This document shows, one piece after another, positions 28,564 to 39,597 of a DNA stretch of 64,000 bases. Origin of the DNA: Acidimicrobiales bacterium (GTDB taxonomy: Bacteria; Actinomycetota; Acidimicrobiia; Acidimicrobiales; Acidimicrobilacustridaceae); assembly GCA_018401565.1 (NCBI GenBank), contig JAGYKS010000028.1, positions 248,001-312,000 on the forward strand, written 5' to 3'. The notes under the pieces were generated by a model, which saw only the letters and a list, made by a program, of their open reading frames with translations, had not been told where the DNA came from and ran no database searches. Position 1 is the first letter of the stretch, and each line of letters begins with the position of its first letter. The position numbers and the translations under genes are program-made.

Positions 28564-29438
28564 TCAGCCCGAGAACAGCGACCGGATGGACAGCAATGCC
28601 GGACCGGCCAGCACCACCAGCAATGCCGGGAAGATGCAAAGCACCATTGGAAAGAGCAGTTTCACCGGTGCCTTTTGAGCCTGCATCTGGGCCGCCTGAC
28701 GATGACGGACCCGGACGTCATCGGCCTGAGAGCGCAGGACCCTGCCCACCGGGATGCCCAAGGTGTCGGCCTGGGTCATGGCAAGGGTGAAGCTACGCAT
28801 TTCCTCAATGGGACAGCGCGCCACCATCGCCCGCATGGTGTCGCTGCGTGGCATTCCCGCCCCGATCTCTGTCTGCATGCGCGTGAACTCGTCGGCGAGG
28901 TCACCGGGGATGGCCCCCACGACCCGGGTCAGGGCTTGATCGAATCCCAGCCCGGCCTCGACACTGATGGCCAGCAGGTCGAGCTGCCGGGGAGATCGTG
29001 GCGCATCCGTCGGGAGCGCCGAGCGAGTTCGCTGTCGCAGCCGCACCTCAGGAGCGGCAGCGACAGCGAGTCCCAACGAGCACACCAGCACCGTCGAGGC
29101 AAGACCTGAAGCCGCCAGGCCAACCACGCCAACCAGCGCAGCAATCGACACCGACAGGACCCGGAGCCCAACGGCGGCATCGAGCTGACTGGGGCGATCC
29201 TCGCCAGCTGACACCAGCCGATCGCTCCAGCCCCCGACGCCAGTGCGTTCGGGACGGTGGTCGCCACTGCACCACCAACGCGAATCGGTAGCCCTCGCAC
29301 AGCGCTGGAGCCACCGAGCAGGACCCGCAGACGGGCCCCGTCGAGGACGGGCCACCGCAGTTTTCCAAGCACCAGTACCAGTCCCCCGCTGATCCCGGCG
29401 GCCATCATCATCGCTACAGCCAACATCGCGCTCGCCAC
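28564..29438 (-). CDS. tadC: Tad pilus assembly membrane protein TadC (one frameshift)
   Basis: Inner-membrane platform protein of Flp pilus export. The C-terminal T2SSF/GspF-like domain is clear: SPRQLDLLAISVEAGLGFDQAL, GMPRSDTMRAMVARCPIEEMRSF and terminal hydrophobic segments (KLLFPMVLCIFPALLVVLAGP). The N-terminal membrane segment (MASAMLAVAMMMAAGISGGLVLVLG) is in another frame; one indel near 29,215 joins them. Follows tadB after 37 bases. Last gene of the Tad operon. Confidence 0.82.
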
Positions 29439-29475
29439 CCTCCCCGATTCCGGAATGTCTTGTTGCGTGGAGGAC

Positions 29476-30515
29476 TCACACGTCGATCCCCACGATGCGG
29501 TGCATCCAAACGAAACCCACCACCATCGCCACCGCTGCTCCCACCACCATGGCGAGCCCCAACGGCTCGTCCAGCAGCGACGCCACGTAGCCGGGATTCA
29601 CGACGGTAATTACGCCAGTGAGCAACGGTGGAAGCAGACCGAGCACAAGAGCGCTGATTCGGCCCTCGGCGGTGAGCGTGGCCACCTCGGCGCGGAGCCG
29701 CTCGCGCTGGGTGATGGTGTGGGCAACGGTGTCGAGAACCTCGGCGAGGTTCCCACCGGCGTGCTGGTGGAGCTCGATCGCCATACCCACCCAGGCCACA
29801 TCGTCGCTGCCCATGCGCTCGGCCAGAGCCGACAACGACTCGGGCAGCGGCCGACCCAAACCGGACTCGCTGGCCACCCTGCGGAACTCATCGGACACCG
29901 GCCCTGTCAGCTCATCGGATACCCCCATCAAGGCCTGCGACACCGGGAATCCAGCCCTCACAGCCCCTGCCAGCAATTGCAGAAGCCCCGGAAGATCGGC
30001 GGCGAATCGCCGTCGGCGTCGACGTGCGGCCACACCGGCGGCAAGCAATGGCAACGATCCGAGGCAGACCACGGCCATCGCCACCAGCATCACAGGCATC
30101 CCCAGCACCGTCAGCAGCACACCGGTCGCCCCACCCACCACCATGGCTGCCGCCACCACCTCGGCCGCTCCAACGTCCAGACCTGAGCGCTCCACCAACC
30201 CCACGAACCGGAATAGTTCCGGCCGACGCTGCAGCACCCGACCGGCCAATCGCTCCACAAACCGGGCCGGGGTGCCACCATTGACAACAGCACGTCGGGT
30301 ACCGCCGCCGGGCCATCTCGTTCACCGTCACCGGCATCGGGAGAACCGTAAGGAGTCACGACGTAGGGGCTGAGTCGTCGGTGTACATCATCGACCCCGC
30401 GGCGTGCCCCCGAGGCATGGCGCCACATTGCCACTCCTGCGATCAGCACAGTCATTGATGCCAGCAACGGGACCACCACAAGATCACCAGCCGCCAGCGC
30501 CCAGGCCACCGTCAT
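29476..30515 (-). CDS. tadB: Tad pilus assembly membrane protein TadB (one frameshift)
   Basis: Partner of TadC in the pilus export platform. T2SSF domain: FAADLPGLLQLLAGAVRAGFPVSQAL, MGSDDVAWVGMAIELHQHAGGNLAEVLDTVAHTI, with hydrophobic helices before and after. The N-terminal part begins [24 protein letters not shown] (ATG 30,515) and is joined by an indel near 30,300. About 345 residues in total. Start overlaps the end of cpaF by about 30 bases, suggesting coupling. Confidence 0.82.
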
Positions 30516-31809
30516 TGGCCAGGAGAAGGGCGGGAAGTGTGACACCCATCAATTCCAGCTCAGGAGCGAAGCGGGGGCGTATTCCGCATGGTCGCAGCTC
30601 GGCGGCTCGGGCAGGCACGCCGCTGCCGGCTCGGCCGCCGTCAACCCGGGCGGGCGCCGAGGACATGAAGAGGTCCCCGGTCACCACAACGTCTCCCTCG
30701 AGCCCAAGTACCTCGGTAATTCGGGTAATCAGTCGTCGCCCATCTGCCGTTCTCTCCATCTGAACGACCAGATCAAGCGCTGACGTCAGTTGCTCTCGAA
30801 TGGCTCTGAACTGGCAGGTCAAAGCCTGCCATGAGCACCAGAGTCTCCAGCCTTGCCAGCGCATCGCGCGGACTATTGGCATGGACGGTCGTGAGCGAAC
30901 CGGTGTGGCCGGTGTTCATCGCCTGCAGCATGTCCAGCGCCTCGCCGGAGCGGACTTCCCCGACCACGATACGGTCGGGACGCATTCGAAGACTGTTGCG
31001 GACCAGATCCCGAATGGTGATCTCCCCACGCCCCTCGGAGTTGGGGGGCCTGGCCTCAAGGGAAACCACATGACCCTGAGTGAACTGAAGTTCCTTCGAG
31101 TCCTCAACGGTGACGATCCGCTCACCCGACGGGATGAACGACGACAGCACGTTCAGCAACGTGGTCTTGCCTGATCCGGTACCGCCAGAGACCACAATGT
31201 TGCGTCGCCCAACCACACAGGCATCAAGAAATGCCGCAGCCCGAGCATCCATCGTCCCCGCGTTGATGAGGTCATCGGCGTTGATACGGTCCCGACTGAA
31301 CTTTCGCACCGTAAGAAATGGCCCCCCAACCGCAACGGGCGCCAAAACGACATTGGCTCGAGCTCCGCTGGGCAGGCGGGCATCACACAGCGGGGTGGAC
31401 TCGTCAACCCGTCGCCCGACACCACTGACCATCTTGTCAATCACCCGACGCAGGTGGTCGGAATCGACAAACCTGACCCCAGTGGGCTCAAGACATCCCG
31501 ATCGTTCCACCCACACAGAGAACGGGCCGTTGCACATCACCTCGCTGACACTGTCATCAGCCAGCAGGGCGTCAATGGGGCCGAACCCGAGAACGTCGTC
31601 ACACACCTCGGCGACGAGGGCATCGCGTTCGTCAGTGGTGAGCAGACCACGCTCATCGGTCAGGGCACTGCGCAGCGTCTCGGCCACCCGGGAGCGAAGC
31701 CCGTCATCCACCAGGACACCGGAAGCGAGCTGGGGACCGAGCTCGTCGACCACCCGGTTATGGATCCGGCGACGAACGTCGTCAAGCCCGGGGTTTCGGC
31801 CCCGAGCAA
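30484..31809 (-). CDS. cpaF: Tad secretion ATPase CpaF/TadA (frameshifted)
   Basis: Hexameric ATPase driving pilus assembly. Motifs: [14 protein letters not shown], Walker [16 protein letters not shown], Asp box [48 protein letters not shown] (Walker B and His box). A frame change near 30,808 leads to [30 protein letters not shown], the usual C-terminus, and one near 31,790 leads to an N-terminal extension ([14 protein letters not shown]). The start is therefore uncertain: GTG 31,753 in frame, or TTG 31,809 across the shift. Lies between cpaE and tadB. Confidence 0.87.
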
Positions 31810-31877
31810 GTGGCGTCGCAGTGCAGTAGCATCAGGGGTACTCGGAGGTGCCGTGAACGCGTTCGTACAGGCCCACC

Positions 31878-32878
31878 TCAGCCGATCCGATCGGCAAGCG
31901 CGTGGCGAATCCCGGCCATCAGGCCGGGAAACATCGGGCGTCTGGACCCACGGTGTTGAGACAGCCCAGTGGTGGAGGCAGGTTCCAATCCGATGGGATG
32001 TCCAGACCCCGAATCCCGGACGAGACGATCGGCCAGTGAGCTCAAGGCAACGGCAGCCGGCGACTGCGATGCACCGAGCACCACGGGGCAACCAGCCAGA
32101 AGTGACCTCGACACCGCCGGGTCATTCGGGATGACCCCAAGGGCCTTGACCCCGACGTGCTGCTCGACGTTGGCCACATCGAGGCCACCGGGTGCCCCGA
32201 CCGCGTTGCATACCAGCGACCAGGCCCCGGTACTGACTCCGAGGCGCCCCAGAATCTCGGCGGCCAGCCGGGCATCTTTCACGCTGGCCAGGTCGGTGGT
32301 GGTGACCAACAGGACGTGACCACAGCGCTCCAGCAACTCCACCACCAGGTCGTCAAGTCGGGAGGGGAGGTCGAGCACCACCCATCTCGATGACAAGCTC
32401 CAGAACATCGAGGGCGGCGATGGAAAAGATCTGGTGCAACCACGTCCGCCAGCACCGGGTCAACTGGGGCACCCAAAAGCGACACGCCGCTGGCGGCATG
32501 GACAGCCAGTAGGCCAAAGATCAGCTGAGCGTCGATGTGCGACATCGAGACACCACTGCTTCCGGCTACGCGTTTGCTGGTCATCGACACCGACGCCAGC
32601 GAGCGGTGCGGCTCGATACCAAGCATCAACGCCAGGTCACCGAACTGCAGGTCGGCGTCCACCAAAACCCCGGGGTAGCTGCTGGGGTCTTTGTTGTCAG
32701 GCGGAGCCCCGGCGGCCAACGCAATGGCAAGGTTCACCGCCACGGTGGAGGTACCGGCACCTCCTTTGGGGGAAAACACCCCGATTGGGCCGGACCCAAC
32801 GGTCCGACGGCTGGTCACAACCGGCTGCGCTGGTTCACGTGTGGCAACCGCATCAAGGGCAGCCGGCGACGCTGGCAT
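31878..32878 (-). CDS. cpaE: CpaE/TadZ-type MinD-like ATPase (frameshifted)
   Basis: Localises the Tad machinery. Deviant Walker A in GVFSPKGGAGTSTVAVNLA, LVDADLQFGDLALMLG, then after frame changes near 32,432 and 32,400 the Walker B-like WVVLDLPSR and VTTTDLASVKDARLAAEILGRLG. The latter part has GVIPNDPAVSRSLLAGCPVV as in SIMIBI ATPases. At least two indels break the middle. A receiver-like domain that is often fused to the N-terminus of CpaE is encoded just upstream as a separate frame. Confidence 0.8.
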
Positions 32879-32967
32879 GTGCCCGGCGGGGACTACTGGC
32901 GGGCCAGATCGCCGAAGCTAGCCGCCAAAGCCACCTCCAGTCCGGCGCGGCGGACGGCATGACGCGG

Positions 32968-33483
32968 CTAGGCCACCGGCGCACCCTCCTCGACCAGGTC
33001 ACACACGCCGGCAGCAAGGGCAACGCGCAGTGCCACAAGGTCACAGGTGGGGACGACACCCACCACGGCCCACCACCGCCGGTCGCATCCATCGGAGCCG
33101 GCCATGGCGGTGAGGGCGGCGACGATGGATCCGGGCGGCGACTGAGGTCCCGACACCACGATCAATGGGGTGAAATGGGCAACGCCGCCATCGCCCAGAC
33201 GGCATGAATGGAACCAAGTTTCGACATCGGCGATGTCGGCAACGCCTTGCACTCCCCGACCGAGCCCTGACAAAAGTCGTCGACGCTGTGCGGTGTCGGG
33301 CTCGACCACAATCACCAGGGGACGCACAGGCAGGCCCGCCTGACGAGTCGGTGATTGCGACGTCAGCGGCGTTGACGACCCGTCGGCAATGCCGCCACAT
33401 TCCCGATCAATCACCCCACCAGTTGCTGGGGCCGACGGGTCGTCGCAGTACGGGGTGAGAAGAGCCGAATCCTCACCCGGCAA
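32968..33483 (-). CDS. Degenerate response-regulator receiver-like protein of the Tad operon
   Basis: Receiver-like core beginning VRPLVIVVEPDTAQRRRLLSGLGRGVQG, with AGVCDLVEEGAPVA before a TAG stop. Past that TAG the same frame continues as PRHAVRRAGLEVALAASFGDLARQ and ends at 32,893, directly before cpaE. The TAG may thus be a base error or a real truncation. This probably corresponds to the N-terminal receiver domain seen in CpaE proteins. The start is unclear: a GTG just before RPLVIVVEPD is plausible, as is a TTG at 33,483. Function inferred from position only. Confidence 0.5.
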   Translation of the reverse strand: MPGEDSALLTPYCDDPSAPATGGVIDRECGGIADGSSTPLTSQSPTRQAGLPVRPLVIVVEPDTAQRRRLLSGLGRGVQGVADIADVETWFHSCRLGDGGVAHFTPLIVVSGPQSPPGSIVAALTAMAGSDGCDRRWWAVVGVVPTCDLVALRVALAAGVCDLVEEGAPVA

Positions 33484-33523
33484 TTCCCCGAGCAGCGCAG
33501 GTAGCGGACCGACCGCTGCCGCC

Positions 33524-34296
33524 TCATGAGTCCGAACGTACGAGGGTCAGCCAAAGGTCGTTGTCATAGGTCGCCACCCACTGCGCCGCCCGAGGAGGGA
33601 GGCTCAACACAGCTGTGGCGGCACCCGGTTGAGGCACCGCCGTGTCTCGCTGAACCGCCGGAGCCCCCGGTAATGGCCTGACCTGCGCGTTGACAGCAAG
33701 CACCAGGACCGACTGGTACAGGTACCGAGCCCGACGGCAGCGGACCTCCAGGTCTGCGGCCGCGATGATTGCTGCCCTGCCCCGTCACGGCGGCCATGCG
33801 CCTCCCGGAAGTGCCGACTCGTCGGGACATGCGGACGGCACCAGGATGTTCACCCTGTCCCCGCCCAGCCAGCCTCCAACGGCCCCGGTGGCGTCCAGCG
33901 TCACCGCCATTGCGGTGTGCTCGGGACTGTCGAGTTGCCCAACCAGTCCGGCATCGAGGGTGGGAGGCGTGACGAACATTCCCGCCGACAGCACCGTGCC
34001 GGGCGAGATGTCGTAGGCGGCCACAAGTCCGTCGAGCTGATCGGATGAAGTGATGGGAAAATCCGGGTGTCCCCTCGGCGACCTGAGCCAGCTCGATCAC
34101 TGCCATCGGCCCGGGCCGCCTCGGCCGCCGTGCCCCGGGCGACGGGAGCCACGGACCGCACAAGACCGTCTGCACCATCGCTGGTCGCCGGTGGAGCTGA
34201 TCCGGTGCCTTGCGGAGCAAGCAACCACACCATGGCGGCGGACAGCCACTGCGCCGCCACAATGGCATGGGCCACGATCACCCTTCGGTGTCCCAT
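33524..34296 (-). CDS. cpaB: CpaB/RcpC-like pilus assembly protein with SAF domain (frameshifted)
   Basis: Starts MGHRRVIVAHAIVAAQWLSAAMVWLL (ATG 34,296), a signal anchor. The SAF domain follows in another frame: AAYDISPGTVLSAGMFVTPP, and GAVGGWLGGDRVNILVPS. The C-terminal part reads AAIIAAADLEVRCRRARYLYQSVLVLAVNAQ and ends at the TGA at 33,524. An in-frame TGA at 33,785 and at least one other shift interrupt it. Typical CpaB layout of membrane anchor, SAF, then variable domain. First gene of the minus-strand Tad operon; the 34,297-34,523 gap presumably holds its promoter. Confidence 0.7.
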
Positions 34297-34523
34297 GCCC
34301 ACGACCCTCGTTTCGACCGGGTCAGGCCAGGTGCCTGCCGGTGGCCAGGGATGCCCTACAGGCGCTGCCTGCGGCATCGATCGTTGGGCAACAGCCAGGG
34401 TCCGATGGCCCAGCTGCGCTCCCAGCTCGTTTCAGGATCAGACCGTACCGGCGCTGGTTCGCCAGGACGTCGCTCAGCCACCCAGTGTTGACAACCGGCG
34501 ACTGGGAGTGGTGGCCAACCGGC

Positions 34524-35936
34524 TCAGCGGTCCTGACCGGTGATCCCCACCCGAGCGAGCGCGGTGGTGGCAATGCACCGGCCCTGGGCTACCCCGGCTT
34601 CAGAAGCCATCGGGTGGTGGATCCCGCCGTACAGGCGAGACTTGGACGCCTCATCAGCGGCATCGGTGAACGACGCAAACGATCGGGGTTCCCATCCGAT
34701 GCGATCGTGGGTGGTGTCGGTGAACGATCGTTCTCCGAGCATGGTCGCCAGCACCGTGGCTGCCGCCGTCGAACCGGCCGAGTGACCCGACGGGTATTCC
34801 GGATGGGGTGGGGTGGTGAGGAACGGCAGCCAGTCAGGGTCGATCGACCGCTGCACATAGGTGACCGGGCGTTCGAGCATGACCCGGTACTTCACCCTCC
34901 AGGTGGCGACGAAGGCATCGGACTGCACCAGCGAAAGCAGGGCGAACTGGCGGGCGGCCTGCTCAAGCGACACCTCACCACTGGTGCCGTCAGCATCAAT
35001 CTCGGCAGCCAGAATGTGAACCCAGTGTCCTGCCGGAGTGAACGTCAGTCCGTCACGGTCTGACCAGTGACGGACGATTTCCCTTTGTTCATCAGTGATG
35101 TTGTTCGACGCCTCGTAGGGGGCCATGACCTGGTCCCAAAATGGGGATCCGGGCACCTCGCTGAAGGTAATCGGGTCGGGCACCGGGCAATCGGCGTCTG
35201 CAACAACGAGTGGGCGCAGATCCCCCATTGGGGGCTCCCGGGCCAGAGCGATACTCAGGCGGGGTTGGCTGCCACGTTCCGGGTGTGACCTCGACCTCGG
35301 GAAGGTCGGTGGCAATCGTGTCGTAGCCATCGCCGTCAGCCAGGGCAAGAACGGCGCCAGCAACCTGCTCGCCCAACCGAATTGAGGGACCAAGGTCCCT
35401 ATCTGTCTGTGACGCGATCCGCTCAAGGTGCTGCTGCTCGAGCAGTTCGGACTGACGTTGCCCCTCGGCGGTGGGTACAAGATTCCGGGTCACCTCAGCG
35501 GTTGCGACGGTGGCGGCAGTACACCGGCATCGAGCGGTCAGCCGGACGCTCGGGCAGTACCAGACCGGGTCCACGTCAAGAGGCTCCGGGCACCAGCCAC
35601 GAAGCCAGCGCTACCGCTGCATCGAGGCCCAGCGACGGCTGCGGGCGAGCACCGCTGCGGCTGGCCACCGGGGCACTCAACTGCTCACGTTGGATGATGG
35701 CCGAGCTCCCGATCCATCCAGTCCACGGCGACATCTGCGGGCCGGGAACCGTCACGGGCAACAGGCCCGGGAAACAAAAAGAACTCGTCGTCTTCGCCGG
35801 GAGCGAACGTGACCGGTGCCGATGAACCCCCGCCCCCAGCCGTTCCACACCCGACGATGACACCCGCCATGGCAACAATGCACAACACCACGCCCGCAAT
35901 GCGCACACCGCCCAGCCCACTTTGCACCCGCACCAT
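34524..35936 (-). CDS. Secreted vanadium-haloperoxidase/PAP2-like lipoprotein (frameshifted)
   Basis: Starts MVRVQSGLGGVRIAGVVLCIVAMAGVIVGCG (ATG 35,936), a lipoprotein signal with VGC lipobox and a Gly/Ser linker. The C-terminal part has the three phosphatase/haloperoxidase motifs: KYRVMLERP (K-x6-RP), PHPEYPSGHSAG (PSGH) and SRLYGGIHHP (SR-x5-H), a vanadate- or phosphate-binding pocket. At least three frame changes (near 35,690, 35,575 and 35,240) join the pieces. Members act as haloperoxidases or phosphatases and the sequence does not decide between them. Located between the Tad operon and a divergent FG-GAP lipoprotein gene. Confidence 0.72.
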
Positions 35937-36081
35937 GTGAAAAACCCTAGGCGACAAAGGCGGTGCATGGGGCCGCGCCCCATTGGCCAACGCCCTGTGG
36001 CAGTGTTGAAGGGCAAGGCGGTTGCGCATCGAGGGGGAACACGGCAGTGACGATGACGAGGCCTGTGGGAGCTCGGTTGGC

Positions 36082-37848
36082 ATGCTGACACCGTGGCGTA
36101 AGGCAGGGTGTCTGCTGTTGGCACTGGCGTTACTGTCGGCGACGGGATGTGGCGACACCGCTACCGATCGCGCCGAGTCGGCCGGAGATGGTGGGCCACC
36201 GCTCACCCCGGTGTCGTTCACCGACGTCGCCGCCGAATCCGGGCCCAACACCGCGCCCCGCGCCGTCAAGCGAATTGCGCCGCGTTGCCTGTTCCAGCGG
36301 GTGTCTGCCGGAGCAACCGCGTGTGAGGCCGAGCGCATAACCGGCGGTGTCGCCGTTGGCGACTTTGACGGTGACGGCATCGATGACCTTCTGCTCACCA
36401 ACATCGACGGCCCCCCGCGGCTTTATCGCAACAACGGTGATGGCACCTTCGACGATGTGACCCAACAGGCTGGTCTTGGCGAGTTCCTCTTCCGTTCCAA
36501 CGGGGCGGCATGGGCCGACATAGACAATGACGGTGATCAGGACCTGATGCTCACCACCATCGCCAGCGACCGCTACTACCTGTTCATCAACAATGGGGAC
36601 GGAACGTTTACCGAGGATGCCATCGCCCGCGGAGCTGCCCTCGACTACGGCACGTTGCGCAGCGGCACCAGCGTCACCTTCGGCGACATCGACAACGATG
36701 GATGGCTCGACATGCACCTGACCGAATGGATCCCGCGACGGGCTCAGGGAACCGACCCCGTGTCGCACGCCCGGCTGTTGCGCAATCAGGGCCCCGAGGC
36801 CCCTGGGACCTTTGTGGACGTCACCGACAGCGCCGGAGTGACGCTGGGGCTCACCGTCGTTGACGCCGTAGGCACCTCCCAGTTCAGTCCGCCGGTCTAC
36901 TCGTTTGCGTCGGCAATCACTGACCTGGACGGCGACGGATGGGCGGACCTGATCGTTACGGCCGACTACGGAGCCACCCAGTTGTTTTGGAACAACGGTG
37001 ACGGAACGTTCACCGAGGGCACCACCTCGTCGATTATCGGCTCTGAGTCAAATGCAATGGGGTTGGCCATCGGCGACATCAACGGAGATTCACTCCCCGA
37101 CGTGTTCATCACCTCAATCAGCAATGTGGCAACGTCCTGCGACGGGCGTCCCTGCGACGCCACGATGACCGGCAACCGGCTGTACATCAACAACGGCGAC
37201 CGGACCTTTTTCGCCGACAACGAACGGGCCGGCGTCACCACCGGCTACTGGGGTTGGGGTGCGGCCATGCTCGACATCGACAACGACGGCCTCATGGATC
37301 TGGCAATGGCCAACGGCGTGGACTTCGACGGCAATGACGAATACCTGGCCGGCACCGGCCAATTCAGGCTCAATCCCAAGCGGCTCTGGCACAACAACGG
37401 TGATGGCACGTTCACTGAGATTGGACGAGAGGCCGGCATCGACGTCCTTGACCCAGCAACCGGTCTTGCCACCGCCGACCTCAACGGCAACGGCCACCTT
37501 GACATCATCATGATCCATCCGGGCCGGATGCCATCGCTATGGCGCAACAGCGCAACGTCGGGCAACGACTGGCTGCGGGTCAAGGTGGTGGGAACCGGTT
37601 CCAACCGCGATGCGATCGGTGCCGTGGTTGCGCTCACACCCTCCGCCGGGGCTTCCCCCCAGACTCGCATCGTGGGCGCCAACAGCTTCTTTTTGGGCCA
37701 TGGCGAACGGACCCTCCACTACGGCCTTGGACCATCGTCGCCGAAGGTGGCCGACATCACTGTGACGTTCCCCGCCACCGGGCGAGTGATCACCGTTCGG
37801 GACGTGGCTCCCAACCAGACCATCACCATTACCGAGCCGGAAACCTGA
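36082..37848 (+). CDS. Secreted FG-GAP/VCBS repeat lipoprotein with C-terminal ASPIC/UnbV domain
   Basis: 588 residues from ATG 36,082; the frame is open to 36,022, but the signal peptide begins here (MLTPWRKAGCLLLALALLSATGC). Seven calcium-loop repeats are visible (DFDGDGIDD, DIDNDGDQD, DIDNDGWLD, DLDGDGWAD, DINGDSLPD, DIDNDGLMD, DLNGNGHLD), most followed by RLYxNNGDGTFT. This is the pattern of an integrin-like seven-bladed propeller. The C-terminus (NDWLRVKVVGTGSNRDAIGAVVALT...HYGLG) matches the ASPIC/UnbV domain. Intact. Surface exposed; ligand unknown. Confidence 0.88.
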   Translation: MLTPWRKAGCLLLALALLSATGCGDTATDRAESAGDGGPPLTPVSFTDVAAESGPNTAPRAVKRIAPRCLFQRVSAGATACEAERITGGVAVGDFDGDGIDDLLLTNIDGPPRLYRNNGDGTFDDVTQQAGLGEFLFRSNGAAWADIDNDGDQDLMLTTIASDRYYLFINNGDGTFTEDAIARGAALDYGTLRSGTSVTFGDIDNDGWLDMHLTEWIPRRAQGTDPVSHARLLRNQGPEAPGTFVDVTDSAGVTLGLTVVDAVGTSQFSPPVYSFASAITDLDGDGWADLIVTADYGATQLFWNNGDGTFTEGTTSSIIGSESNAMGLAIGDINGDSLPDVFITSISNVATSCDGRPCDATMTGNRLYINNGDRTFFADNERAGVTTGYWGWGAAMLDIDNDGLMDLAMANGVDFDGNDEYLAGTGQFRLNPKRLWHNNGDGTFTEIGREAGIDVLDPATGLATADLNGNGHLDIIMIHPGRMPSLWRNSATSGNDWLRVKVVGTGSNRDAIGAVVALTPSAGASPQTRIVGANSFFLGHGERTLHYGLGPSSPKVADITVTFPATGRVITVRDVAPNQTITITEPET

Positions 37849-37946
37849 CGGTGACAATGTGACGATGGCAATGTGACGATGGCAGGGAGCTGACGCCGAA
37901 CTTTGGTGGCGAGGGGGCCAGCGACAGGGCCGGCGTTCGGACCCGA

Positions 37947-39433
37947 TCAGGCCTCGGCGTCGTCCTCGCTGGCGGCAACCTCAACTGCCTCGGCAACCTC
38001 GACGGCCTCGACTGCCGGTTGGGTGACATCCTCAGCGGCCATCTCTGTCTCGACCGCCTCTGGGACCTCAACTTCCGAGCCGGTGACCTCGGCCTCAGCC
38101 ACCTCGCCTGCTGGGGCCTCGGCACCTTCGACACCTTCGGCGCCGTAGTAGTCAGCCCAGGCCTTCTCGGCTTCGGGATCCACGGCCGGCCCGATGTAGT
38201 TGCCCTGCTCGTCGTAGGCATGCTCGCCGAAGTGCGCCTGATACTCGGCGGCCACCACGCCACCCTCGGCGGCCTGCTTGATCGACAGGCTGATGCGGCG
38301 ACGCTGCAGGTCCAGATCGATGATCTTGACCCACAGTTCCTCGCCCGGGGTCACAACCTGCTCGGGCAGGTCGACGTGATGCGCCGACATCTCCGAGATG
38401 TGCACCAGACCCTCGATCCCTCGCCCACCTGGACGAACGCACCGAACGGCACCAGCTTGGTGACCCGGCCGTACACCAGCTCGCCCACCTGGTGGGCGCC
38501 GGCGAACTCCTGCCACGGATCCTGCTGGGTGGCCTTGAGCGACAGGCTGATGCGCTCACGGTCGAGATCGACCTCGAGGACCTGCACCTGGATCTCGTCA
38601 CCAACGGCGACGACCGAGCTGGGATGGTCGACGTGCTTCCACGACAGCTCGGACACATGCACCAGACCGTCCATGCCACCGAGGTCCACGAAGGCACCGA
38701 AGTTGACCACCGACGACACGACGCCCTTGCGGACTTCGCCTGGCTTGAGATCGCTGAGGAAATCCTCGCGCTGTTCCTTCTGGGTCTCTTCCAGCCAGGC
38801 CCGGCGGCTCAGGACCACGTTGTTGCGGTTCTTGTCCAGCTCGATGATCTTGGCCTCGAGCGTGCGGCCGATGTACGGCTGCAGGTCACGTACCCGGCGC
38901 AGTTCAACCAGCGATGCAGGCAGGAAGCCCCGCAGGCCGATATCCACGATCAGGCCGCCCTTGACAACCTCGATCACGAGGCCGGACACGACGCCCTCTT
39001 CTTCCTTCTTCTTTTCGATGTCGCCCCATGCACGCTCGTACTGCGCACGCTTCTTGGACAGGATCAGACGTCCGTCCTTGTCCTCCTTGGTGAGGACCAG
39101 CGCCTCGAGCGTGTCGCCACGCGACACGATCTCGCTGGGGTCAACGTCGTTTCGGATCGACAGTTCCCGGGCCGGGATGACACCTTCGGACTTGTACCCG
39201 ATGTCGAGCAGGACCTCGTCGTGGTCGACGGCGACCACGACGCCCTGGACGAGCTGGCCGTCCTCGACGTCCACCATGGAGGTGCTGTAGGCCTCTTCGA
39301 GCGCTGCAGCATCGAAGTCGTTGGCCACGATCTGGCGGGGGGTGTACGTGCCATCCTCATTGAATGTGCCCATCTCCGGTGCGGGATCGATGGTCAAAGA
39401 TGAGGGGGCGGTCTGCTCGGTCTGGTCCGACAA
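37947..39433 (-). CDS. rpsA: 30S ribosomal protein S1 (one frameshift)
   Basis: Start is TTG at 39,433 (SDQTEQTAPSSL). Four S1 RNA-binding domains: GQLVQGVVVAVDHDEVLLDIGYKSEGVIP, GLVIEVVKGGLIVDIGLRGFLPASL, RKGVVSSVVNFGAFVDLGGMDGLVHVSEL and VYGRVTKLVPFGAFVQVGEG. A missing base near 38,421 separates the last from IEGLVHISEMSAHHVDLPEQV. The tail after SLSIKQAAEGG is long and acidic (repeated EVAEAEV-like stretches). Binds mRNA at the ribosome; an essential gene, so the break is probably a sequence error. In M. tuberculosis it also neighbours polA and coaE. Confidence 0.95.
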
Positions 39434-39597
39434 GGTGAATCTGCTCTCTTGGGGTTGGAACTCGGGGGCTTCGCGGTGGACGCGCCAACTGCGAAACCTC
39501 TGGCTAATGGGAACTCTCAGACTAGCAGTGTCACTGGACCCTGATGCCAGCCCGCATCACAGCGTGGCTGCCCGATTTTCCACCCCGACAGGGTCCC

